Source: Patescibacteria group bacterium (lineage in GTDB: Bacteria > Patescibacteriota > Minisyncoccia > Minisyncoccales > S141-161). Taken from it: a stretch of DNA of 5,540 nt. Positions 1 to 5,540 of the stretch are shown one piece after another. Under the pieces are notes generated by a model. It was not told the DNA's origin, searched no databases, and worked only from the letters and a program-made list of their open reading frames with translations. Every line of letters begins with the position of its first letter. Position 1 is the stretch's first letter. Position numbers and translations under genes: made by a program. The stretch is taken from positions 1 through 5,540 of the forward strand of contig WFWQ01000033.1 in the NCBI GenBank assembly GCA_015491015.1, written 5' to 3'.

Positions 1-1
1 A

Positions 2-1732
2 CTAAAAGCTTGGCTTAAAAAAGAAAGTTATACTTTAAAACCTATTAAAGAAATAATTAATTCTAACTCAGTTTTAACTGAAGCTCAGTTTAAACTTTCA
101 AGATATCTTAGCAAAGAGTACCTAGCTCCTTTAGGGTTGACTCTAAAGCTTTTTTTGCCTCGAAAGTTAGAAAAAGTTAGATTAAAAAACTTAAATCTCA
201 AATCAAAAAAAGGTAAAAGAGAAACTTTTTACTATCAGGATTTAATCCCAGAAGAATTTTATTTAAAAGAAGTTTTAAAGGTACTTTCTTCAGAGCAGAA
301 AGTTTTAATTGTGGTCCCAGACAAAGTTAGACTCAAAAAAGTTGAAAGCTTTTTGAAAGATAAAATTCCTAAAGAAAAACTTTTAATCTTTACTAAAGAT
401 CTCAGCTCTAAAAAAGAATTAGAAATCTTTCAAAAAGTAAATTTAGCTTCCAAGGGATATGTATTAGTAGCTACTAAATCTTCTCTCTTTTTACCTTTTA
501 GCTCTTTAGATCTAATCATTTTAGACCACGAGGATTCGTTTAGTTATCAAAGTTGGGGAAGAACTCCAAAGTATAATACTCTGGAAGTAATTAACTTTGT
601 TTCTCAACTCTACCAAGCTACCTTAATCTTAAGTTCTAAAGTCCCAAGCTTAAAGACTTTCAAGGAAATAAAAGAAGGAAAAGTTAAAATGGCAAAAAGC
701 TTAAACTTTAAAAAGATAAAGATGGGCCCTTTTAAGATTGTCTCTTTAAAAGAAGATTTAGAGTTCAAAAAAGGAAAGCTTCTTTCCCAAATAGCAAAGA
801 TAGAAATCCTGAAAAAAAGAACCAAAGAATTTAAGATTCTCATTTTAACTCCAAGGAAAGGAGAAAGTTTAGCTTTAGTTTGTAAAGATTGCGGATTTCA
901 TTTTAAATGTCCTAATTGCTCCGTGGCTTTAAGAAAGACAGAAGGTAAAAAAAGCTTAGTCTGTAACTGGTGCAGATTTGAACTTGACCCCCCAGACACT
1001 TGCTTAAACTGCAAAGGCATTAATTTTAAAGAGCTAGGAGAAACAAGCCAAAGGCTAAAAAAAGAATTAGAAAAATTTGTTTCAGACAAAATTCTAGTCC
1101 TAGATGCAAACCAAAAGCTTAAACTTCAAGAAAAGTTAATAAAAGATTTTAAAGAATCTAAAGCCTTTAAGCTCTTAATTGCTACATCCGCTATTTTGAA
1201 ATTTGAAAAAGATTTGATTTCAAAGAAAGATCAAATTTTAACTATTGTTTCTTTGGCAGACTCTTTTTGGTTTATTCCCGAAATGAAAACTAAAGAAGAG
1301 TTTATTAGAATGATATTTAGCTTAAGGACTTTTTCTAAAGAAGTAATAATTCAAACTTTAGAAATTCCAAAAGAATTAGAGACAAATTTAAAAAATCCTT
1401 TAACCTTTCTCTATCAAAGCCTAGAAGAAACTTTAAGGCTAAATCATCCTCCTTTTTCCCAGATAGTAAAAATATGGAGAGAGAAAGCTAATTATCAAGA
1501 TTTACTCCAAGAAGCTTTGAAATTAAAAACAGCTTTAGAAAACTCTCCTAATTTAAAAGCTAAGATTGAAGTCTTAGGACCTTCTTTTGGATATCCTTTA
1601 AAAGTTAAAAATAAGTATCAGGTAAGTATTTTTGTTCAATTGAAAGATCGAGAACTTAAATTTGACTTAATTAAGCTTATCCCTTACAACTGGAATATAG
1701 AGGTTAATCCTGAAAGTTTAATATTTAGGTAA
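2..1732 (+). CDS. priA: PriA-like primosomal protein N', helicase-inactive form (5' end outside window)
   Basis: This is the C-terminal 576 residues of a PriA-family protein; the frame is open from position 2, so the true start lies upstream. In-frame residues 13-53 (IKEI, LTEAQ, YLAPLG, LKLFLP) match the PriA DNA-binding N-domain, so the TTG at 137 is internal. Eight cysteines in four pairs, at residues 294/297, 303/306, 321/324 and 334/337, form the two PriA zinc-binding knuckles. The C-terminal domain is recognisable (HPPF near 482, VLGPSFGYPLKVKNKY near 524, VNPESL near the end). The ATPase is not: no Walker A where GxTGSGKTE belongs (about 227-277), DEEH is replaced by DHED (524-535), and the motif V and QxxGRAGR regions are unrecognisable. 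Canonical PriA restarts stalled replication forks by loading DnaB; here an ATP-independent structural or DNA-binding role is inferred. It is followed directly by efp. The intact frame argues against a pseudogene. Confidence 0.88.
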   Translation, partial: LKAWLKKESYTLKPIKEIINSNSVLTEAQFKLSRYLSKEYLAPLGLTLKLFLPRKLEKVRLKNLNLKSKKGKRETFYYQDLIPEEFYLKEVLKVLSSEQKVLIVVPDKVRLKKVESFLKDKIPKEKLLIFTKDLSSKKELEIFQKVNLASKGYVLVATKSSLFLPFSSLDLIILDHEDSFSYQSWGRTPKYNTLEVINFVSQLYQATLILSSKVPSLKTFKEIKEGKVKMAKSLNFKKIKMGPFKIVSLKEDLEFKKGKLLSQIAKIEILKKRTKEFKILILTPRKGESLALVCKDCGFHFKCPNCSVALRKTEGKKSLVCNWCRFELDPPDTCLNCKGINFKELGETSQRLKKELEKFVSDKILVLDANQKLKLQEKLIKDFKESKAFKLLIATSAILKFEKDLISKKDQILTIVSLADSFWFIPEMKTKEEFIRMIFSLRTFSKEVIIQTLEIPKELETNLKNPLTFLYQSLEETLRLNHPPFSQIVKIWREKANYQDLLQEALKLKTALENSPNLKAKIEVLGPSFGYPLKVKNKYQVSIFVQLKDRELKFDLIKLIPYNWNIEVNPESLIFR

Positions 1733-1735
1733 GCT

Positions 1736-2296
1736 ATGGCTAAATTAAAATATCAACAACTTCAAAAAGGAGACTACATCGTTCTAGATAATTATCCTTA
1801 TCAAATTTTAGATTTAAAGCTAATGTTTAAAGGCAGAGGGCATTCAGTTTTGCAAGCTAAGATAAAAAATTTAGAAACCTCAGCTATCGTAGAAAAAACT
1901 TTCCACCCTTCAGATGAGTTTGAAGAAGCAGAAATAGAAAAGATAGATTTAACTTTTTTGTTTGCTAAAAAAGATAAAGCTATATTTTTAGATCCCACTA
2001 AAAGAAGGGTAGAAATTCCTTTGGAAAAATTAGAAGATAGGTTGGGATTTTTAAAGAAAGGCACAGAAGTTAAAGCTTTAAAGTTTAAAGAAAAAATAAT
2101 AAATATTGAGTTGCCAATTAAGGTAGTTTTAAAAGTAGTTTCAGCTCCTCCAGGAGTAAAAGGAGATTCTGCTCAATCTGCAACTAAAGCTGTAACCTTA
2201 GAAACTGGATTAGAAATTCAAGTCCCTTTATTTGTAAAAGAAGGAGATTTAATCGAAGTAAATACCGAAACCAAAGAGTATATAAGAAGAGTATAA
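1736..2296 (+). CDS. efp: Elongation factor P (Arg-34 type)
   Basis: EF-P binds between the P and E sites of stalled ribosomes and promotes peptide bond formation at polyproline stretches. The 186-residue product has the family's usual length and three beta-barrel domains: a KOW-like domain I (about 1-64), an OB domain II (about 65-128) and a C-terminal OB domain III (about 129-186). The C-terminal signature is clear: APPGVKGDSAQSATKAVTLETG, split as APPGVKGDS and ATKAVTLETG, then VPLFVKEGD and EYIRRV. Aligned without gaps to E. coli EF-P (G12, D18, P21, Y22, G33 and G35 coincide), the loop-tip residue that is Lys34 in E. coli is Arg34 here (KGRGHS). Whether it is modified, and by what, cannot be told; no EarP or EpmA gene is present in the window. 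The ATG lies 3 bases after the priA stop, with a weak AGGT at 1727-1730 as possible ribosome binding site, so translational coupling and cotranscription with priA are likely. Confidence 0.95.
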   Translation: MAKLKYQQLQKGDYIVLDNYPYQILDLKLMFKGRGHSVLQAKIKNLETSAIVEKTFHPSDEFEEAEIEKIDLTFLFAKKDKAIFLDPTKRRVEIPLEKLEDRLGFLKKGTEVKALKFKEKIINIELPIKVVLKVVSAPPGVKGDSAQSATKAVTLETGLEIQVPLFVKEGDLIEVNTETKEYIRRV

Positions 2297-2298
2297 TT

Positions 2299-2337
2299 AA
2301 AAAAACAGGTAGGCAGACAAACCTGCCTACCTTTTTT
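2299..2337. terminator. Bidirectional intrinsic terminator between efp and nhaD
   Basis: A perfect 9-bp inverted repeat (GGTAGGCAG at 2308-2316 with CTGCCTACC at 2323-2331) closes a 6-base loop and can be extended by an A-T pair (2307/2332). It is followed by six T's (2332-2337) and preceded by seven A's (2299-2305), so it gives a GC-rich hairpin plus U-tract when transcribed from either strand. It lies 3-12 bases past the stops of the two converging genes and can end both transcripts. Confidence 0.9.
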
Positions 2338-2348
2338 CTTTGGTTTAG

Positions 2349-3674
2349 TTATATTCCTCCTTTCACTAAATAAAACTGCAAAATCCACACTACTACTCCC
2401 ACGAGATAGCTAATTAAAGCTGGCAGGAAAGCTATTTTGATATAAGTAAAGAAGTCTAAAGTTTTCTCTATAATCCCTTTATCTTTTAACTCTTCGGTCC
2501 TTCCCATAGCAACAACTCCTGCAGCAGATCCTATCACTAACAGACTCCCTCCAGTTCCCACTGTGATAGCAAATAAAATCCAAATGTCGGTCAAATCAGT
2601 CTGAAGCATATCTATCACTACCGCAGTCAAGGGAACGTTATCTATTACAGCTGACAAAACTCCAAGTATTCCTGAAGCTGTAACCATCCTCCAAAAACTT
2701 GGATCTTCTCCAAAGATGATTTGAGAAATATACTCTAATACTCCCAAAGCTTCTAATCCTCCCACTGCAAACAAAATTCCCACAAAGAACCACAAAGAGG
2801 GAGAATCTACAGCTTTAATTAACTTTCTAATCTCTCTTTCTAAGTGAGTTTCTCTTTCATCTTCTTTTGTCATCTTAAAGTAATCTACTAACAACCAAAC
2901 TAAACCAAAACCTAAAATTAAACCAAAAGCAGGACTTAACCCTAATTGAGAAAAAACAAAAGGCAAAGAGAAAGACGCTAAACCTAAACTAATCACTGCC
3001 TTTTCTGAGGGCTTCAAAGAAGTAATTACTTCGTTTTTAACATCAAAGCTGCTCTCTTTCACCTTAGGGTAAAGCATAGCTACCGCCGTTAAAGCTATAG
3101 CTAAAGAAGGCAGGATACCTTCGGTTACTATCTGAGCTGCAGAAAACTTATCTGCTAACCAAAGCATTATGGTAGTCACATCTCCTATGGGACTCCAAGC
3201 TCCTCCCGCGTTAGCTACAACTACTATCGAAGCTATCACTACTAAAAGATTCTCTTTAGAAAAGAACCTTGCAGCTAAAGCTGACATTACCAAGGTAGTA
3301 GTCAAGTTATCTATCACTGCAGAAAGAAAGAAAGAAAGAAAGCATACAGCTAAATACTGCTTCCTCTCTGTGAACTTTAGTTGAAGCAGTTTTCCTCTAA
3401 TTATGTCAAACAACTGATATCTATCTAAGGCTTCAACTATCCCCATTGCTGCCCATAAGAAGAAAACTATCTCTCCCACATCCCACATAGTTTCAACTAA
3501 TTTCTCGTGTAATATCTCCTCTGGCAACGCAAAGGATGCTACTACCCAAACTAAAGCTGCAGCTGCCATCGCGATCGGAGCTTTGTGGGTTCCTAAAAAT
3601 CTTTCTAAAGTAATCAATCCGTAAGCTACAAGAAAAATTATCCCTGCCAGCTGGGCCTGAAAACTCAGCTCCAT
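2349..3674 (-). CDS. nhaD: NhaD-type Na+/H+ antiporter
   Basis: This 441-residue integral membrane protein belongs to the NhaD branch of the ion transporter superfamily, which exports Na+ (or Li+) in exchange for H+ across the cytoplasmic membrane. Hydrophobic segments run through the protein, with a charged cytoplasmic-type linker at about 263-290 dividing two halves. Each half carries the same hairpin motif, SAVIDN, at 118-123 and 341-346, as expected for the internal duplication of this superfamily. Conserved polar patches are NAGGAWSPIGDVTT (155-168) and GTGGSLLVIGSAAG (373-386). The Asp-Asn pair at 122-123 and the Asp165/Thr167/Thr168 cluster correspond to residues reported as important in Vibrio NhaD (from memory). 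Length is close to the family norm and no signal peptide is needed. The start ATG is fixed by a strong Shine-Dalgarno sequence at 3680-3687. It lies downstream of the reverse gyrase gene on the same strand and ends at the shared terminator. Ion specificity is inferred from family, not shown. Confidence 0.9.
   Translation of the reverse strand: MELSFQAQLAGIIFLVAYGLITLERFLGTHKAPIAMAAAALVWVVASFALPEEILHEKLVETMWDVGEIVFFLWAAMGIVEALDRYQLFDIIRGKLLQLKFTERKQYLAVCFLSFFLSAVIDNLTTTLVMSALAARFFSKENLLVVIASIVVVANAGGAWSPIGDVTTIMLWLADKFSAAQIVTEGILPSLAIALTAVAMLYPKVKESSFDVKNEVITSLKPSEKAVISLGLASFSLPFVFSQLGLSPAFGLILGFGLVWLLVDYFKMTKEDERETHLEREIRKLIKAVDSPSLWFFVGILFAVGGLEALGVLEYISQIIFGEDPSFWRMVTASGILGVLSAVIDNVPLTAVVIDMLQTDLTDIWILFAITVGTGGSLLVIGSAAGVVAMGRTEELKDKGIIEKTLDFFTYIKIAFLPALISYLVGVVVWILQFYLVKGGI
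3321..3342 (-). repeat. Tetranucleotide microsatellite (CTTT)5 inside nhaD
   Basis: On the minus strand this is five full CTTT units plus a CT remnant. It encodes FLSFFLS at residues 112-118 of NhaD, immediately before the conserved AVIDN motif. A four-base unit shifts the reading frame if one copy is gained or lost. Five units is short compared with known phase-variable tetranucleotide tracts, so the coding explanation (Phe/Leu/Ser-rich membrane helix) may suffice. Confidence 0.75.
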
Positions 3675-3679
3675 TGTGT

Positions 3680-3687
3680 ATCACCTC
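3680..3687 (-). promoter_or_regulatory. Strong Shine-Dalgarno sequence of nhaD
   Basis: The minus strand reads GAGGTGAT, complementary to the 3' end of 16S rRNA over eight bases, with five bases before the ATG at 3674-3672. It sets the nhaD start. No comparable sequence precedes efp or the internal Met codon at 5491 of the reverse gyrase frame. Confidence 0.85.
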
Positions 3688-3729
3688 GCTCAGTTTGAAT
3701 TTTTGACCTTTGTTTAAGGGATAACTTTA

Positions 3730-3758
3730 AATTTACAACTTTAAAAATTAAAAATCAA
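3730..3758 (-). promoter_or_regulatory. Possible promoter for nhaD
   Basis: In the 92-base AT-rich spacer between the reverse gyrase stop and nhaD, the minus strand has TTGATT (3758-3753) and TAAATT (3735-3730) separated by 17 bases. Each matches the sigma-70 consensus at four of six positions. In sequence this AT-rich such matches arise easily by chance. No terminator hairpin is visible in the spacer, so nhaD may instead be read from the upstream gene. Confidence 0.25.
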
Positions 3759-3766
3759 GAGTAGAG

Positions 3767-5540
3767 TTAGAGGATACTTTTAGTTTCTTTGACTATAGCT
3801 TTAAGTAAAGCTTGAAAATCTAAACTCCCAGCTTCAACTTGATCTAAACTTTGCTCTAATTTTCTGGTCATTTCTTCTGAAGTTATTTCTTGGTATTGAG
3901 AGTTCAAAAACTTAAAGACTAGTATACCCAGCTTAGTTGGAAAAAGAAAACCCTCTCTTTCTACAATGTATTTTCTTTCTAAAAGCTTTTTAATTATAAA
4001 AGCGTAAGTTGAAGGTCTACCAATGCCTTTAGCTTTCATCTCTTTAACTAACTCTCCTTGAGTGAAAGGCTTAATTTCGTAAATTTTCCTAACCCAAAAT
4101 TGATCTACAATCTCAGAGCTTTCTTTTTTAATCTCAGAAAAAGTTTTTAAGGGAAAAATTTTAACAAACCCTTCTTGAAGAACCTCTACTGGAAACTCAA
4201 AAGCCAAAGACAACTCTACCTTTGAGTTTAAAATCAATTTACCTTGGTAATTGAAAAACTTAACTTTAGAAGCCAACATTTGGGAAGCTATAAATTTTCT
4301 AAAAATTAAGCTGTAAAGTTTAAAATGCTCTAAATTTAAGCTAAAATCTCGCTTTTCTATCAAAAAAGATCTTAACTCTAAAGAGTCCAAAGGCTTGGCA
4401 GGCCTTATACATTCGTGAGCTCCTTTAAATTGAGAATAAGTTTTAGGTGCAAAAAAGCTTTCTCCAAACTTATCTTTAATATACTCTTTAGCAACTTGGA
4501 TTCCTGCCTCTGAGACTCTTTTAGAATCGGTTCGGTGGTAAGTGATAAAACCTTTTTCAAAAAGCTGTTGAGCTAAATTCATCGTCTTTTCTGGAGAAAA
4601 TCTTAATCTCTGATAGCTTTCGGTTAAAAGATCTTCAGTAGAAAAAGGTAAAGGAGGAGATAGCTCTTTAACTTCTTCTTTAACTTTCTCTATTTTAAGC
4701 GATACTTCTTTTAATTCTTTAACTTTAAATCCTGAAGGAAGCTTGGCTTTAATTAAAAATCCATTGTGAAGCTTTAAATAAATATAAAAAGCTGAAGAGT
4801 TTTTAAACTCTTGATACCTTCTAATTACCCACCCTAAAACTGGGGTTTGAACTCTGCCTGCAGATAAATTCTTTCTCCCGAAAGCTTCTTGAACCTTATG
4901 GCTCAAAGCAAAGCCTAAAAGTCTATCTTCTACTCTTCTAACTATTTGAGAATTAACCTTTAGTTCATCCACTTCCTTTTGAGTTTTTAAAGCCTTTAAG
5001 ATTGCTTTCAATGTTATCTCATGAAGCTCTAATCTTTTTACCTTTTCTACTTGAGGTTTTAAAAACACCATCGCATCAAAAGCTATTTTTTCCCCCTCTC
5101 GATCTGGATCTGTAGCCAGCAAAACTAAATCCACTTCTTGAGCAATTTCCTTAATAAAATTTAATCTCTCTAAAGCAGATTCTAAATTCTGGCTTTTACA
5201 AAAAGGACAGCTCAAACCTTGAAAAGTAAACTGTTCTCCGCAATCTTTACATTTTTTTATAGTGCGGTAAATAGGAAAAATCTCGCTTCCAACTTTTACT
5301 CCAAACAAACCTTTATCTTCCACCAAATCGGTAAGGTGGCCTTTGGTAGAGGTGACATTTAAAAGGTAATCTTTGCTAACTACTTCGTAAACCTTAAATC
5401 CATTTACCTTTCTTACCGAAGGGTGTCCAAAAAAGTTAGCTATAGTTTCGGCTTTATGCGGAGACTCTACAATCAAAAGCGTAGACTTCATTGGATCTTT
5501 AATTGAGAAAGCTTCATTTTGTAATTGAGCTATCTTTTTT
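3767..5540 (-). CDS. rgy: Reverse gyrase, C-terminal topoisomerase IA module (5' end outside window)
   Basis: Reverse gyrase couples a helicase-like domain to a type IA topoisomerase and adds positive supercoils to DNA at high temperature. The 590 codons seen here cover the whole topoisomerase half. Counting from the Met codon at 5491: TOPRIM domain with VESPHKAETIANFFG (8-22) and TDPDREGE (127-134, metal-binding acids); within it, a four-Cys zinc ribbon (C81, C84, C95, C98; 5198-5251) following IYRTIK, placed as in reverse gyrases; SAGRVQTPVLGW (210-221); catalytic Tyr318 in ITYHRTDS (codon 4538-4540); GAHECIRPAKPLD (357-369); FTQGELVKEM and GIGRPSTYAFI (476-499). GLFGV, the zinc ribbon position and GAHECIRP fit reverse gyrase better than ordinary TopA. 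The frame has no stop up to position 5540, and the Met codon lacks a ribosome binding site, so the helicase half (about 500-600 residues in the family) is probably fused upstream. A split gene or stand-alone topoisomerase I remains possible. TDPDREGE differs from the TDPDTEGE common in reverse gyrases. Confidence 0.87.
   Translation of the reverse strand, partial: KKIAQLQNEAFSIKDPMKSTLLIVESPHKAETIANFFGHPSVRKVNGFKVYEVVSKDYLLNVTSTKGHLTDLVEDKGLFGVKVGSEIFPIYRTIKKCKDCGEQFTFQGLSCPFCKSQNLESALERLNFIKEIAQEVDLVLLATDPDREGEKIAFDAMVFLKPQVEKVKRLELHEITLKAILKALKTQKEVDELKVNSQIVRRVEDRLLGFALSHKVQEAFGRKNLSAGRVQTPVLGWVIRRYQEFKNSSAFYIYLKLHNGFLIKAKLPSGFKVKELKEVSLKIEKVKEEVKELSPPLPFSTEDLLTESYQRLRFSPEKTMNLAQQLFEKGFITYHRTDSKRVSEAGIQVAKEYIKDKFGESFFAPKTYSQFKGAHECIRPAKPLDSLELRSFLIEKRDFSLNLEHFKLYSLIFRKFIASQMLASKVKFFNYQGKLILNSKVELSLAFEFPVEVLQEGFVKIFPLKTFSEIKKESSEIVDQFWVRKIYEIKPFTQGELVKEMKAKGIGRPSTYAFIIKKLLERKYIVEREGFLFPTKLGILVFKFLNSQYQEITSEEMTRKLEQSLDQVEAGSLDFQALLKAIVKETKSIL

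Noticed and set aside
137..1732. PriA-like gene starting at the TTG codon at 137
   Set aside because: The same frame is open back to position 2 and encodes residues matching the PriA N-domain (IKEI, LTEAQ, YLAPLG), so 137 is an internal leucine codon.
2..1732. PriA-like gene as a pseudogene
   Set aside because: There is no frameshift or stop over 576 codons, all eight zinc cysteines are kept and the C-terminal domain is conserved, so a functional but helicase-less protein is more likely.
1801..2064. Minus-strand open frame of 87 codons inside efp
   Set aside because: It lies fully within a well-supported gene, matches no family I recognise and has Phe/Ser/Leu-rich composition typical of an antisense reading of Lys/Glu-rich coding sequence.
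3169..3384. Plus-strand open frame of 71 codons inside nhaD
   Set aside because: It is antisense to conserved NhaD motifs, and its lysine/arginine-rich end is just the microsatellite read on the other strand.
3493..3684. Minus-strand open frame of 63 codons overlapping the nhaD start in another frame
   Set aside because: The strong Shine-Dalgarno sequence is better spaced for the nhaD ATG, and the alternative product shows no domain or conserved pattern.
3721..3760. Repeated ACTTTAAA-like words in the spacer upstream of nhaD as an operator
   Set aside because: Two imperfect copies in very AT-rich DNA are not enough to separate from chance; there is no clear dyad.
3767..5491. Ordinary bacterial topoisomerase I (TopA) starting at Met 5491
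   Set aside because: The zinc ribbon inside the TOPRIM region, the GLFGV and GAHECIRP motifs, and the open frame upstream without a ribosome binding site fit a reverse gyrase fusion better. The alternative is kept in the feature entry.

Overview
The window is AT-rich, lysine-rich bacterial DNA with four large genes in a convergent layout. Two lie on the plus strand (positions 2-1732 and 1736-2296) and two on the minus strand (2349-3674 and 3767-5540). Both outer genes run off the window. Elongation factor P makes the source bacterial. The reduced PriA-like protein, which keeps its zinc-binding cysteines but has lost every recognisable helicase motif, together with an EF-P carrying arginine at the loop tip, resembles Patescibacteria/CPR (Parcubacteria-like) genomes. 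That assignment is inference from memory of these families. The minus-strand gene at the right edge reads as the topoisomerase half of reverse gyrase, the hallmark enzyme of hyperthermophiles and some thermophiles, so the source is probably a hot-environment organism.

Layout: the C-terminal 576 residues of the PriA-like protein are followed after 3 bases by efp, probably as one transcript. A perfect inverted repeat flanked by A and T runs (2299-2337) sits between efp and the oppositely oriented nhaD and can terminate transcription from both sides. The nhaD gene encodes a multi-spanning Na+/H+ antiporter of the NhaD type. Its message has a strong Shine-Dalgarno sequence, unlike its neighbours, and it contains a short tetranucleotide repeat inside a conserved membrane motif. 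A 92-base AT-rich spacer separates it from the reverse gyrase gene, which lies upstream on the same strand.

The genes do not form one obvious pathway. They cover replication restart (PriA-like), translation of proline stretches (EF-P), sodium/pH homeostasis (NhaD) and positive supercoiling of DNA at high temperature (reverse gyrase). The main points of interest are a reverse gyrase beside CPR-like genes, a PriA whose ATPase has been lost while the protein is retained, an Arg-type EF-P, and strong over-representation of AGCT and AAGCTT words with few CpG dinucleotides. I saw no rRNA, tRNA, CRISPR array or insertion sequence. No gene-free stretch exceeds about 100 bases.
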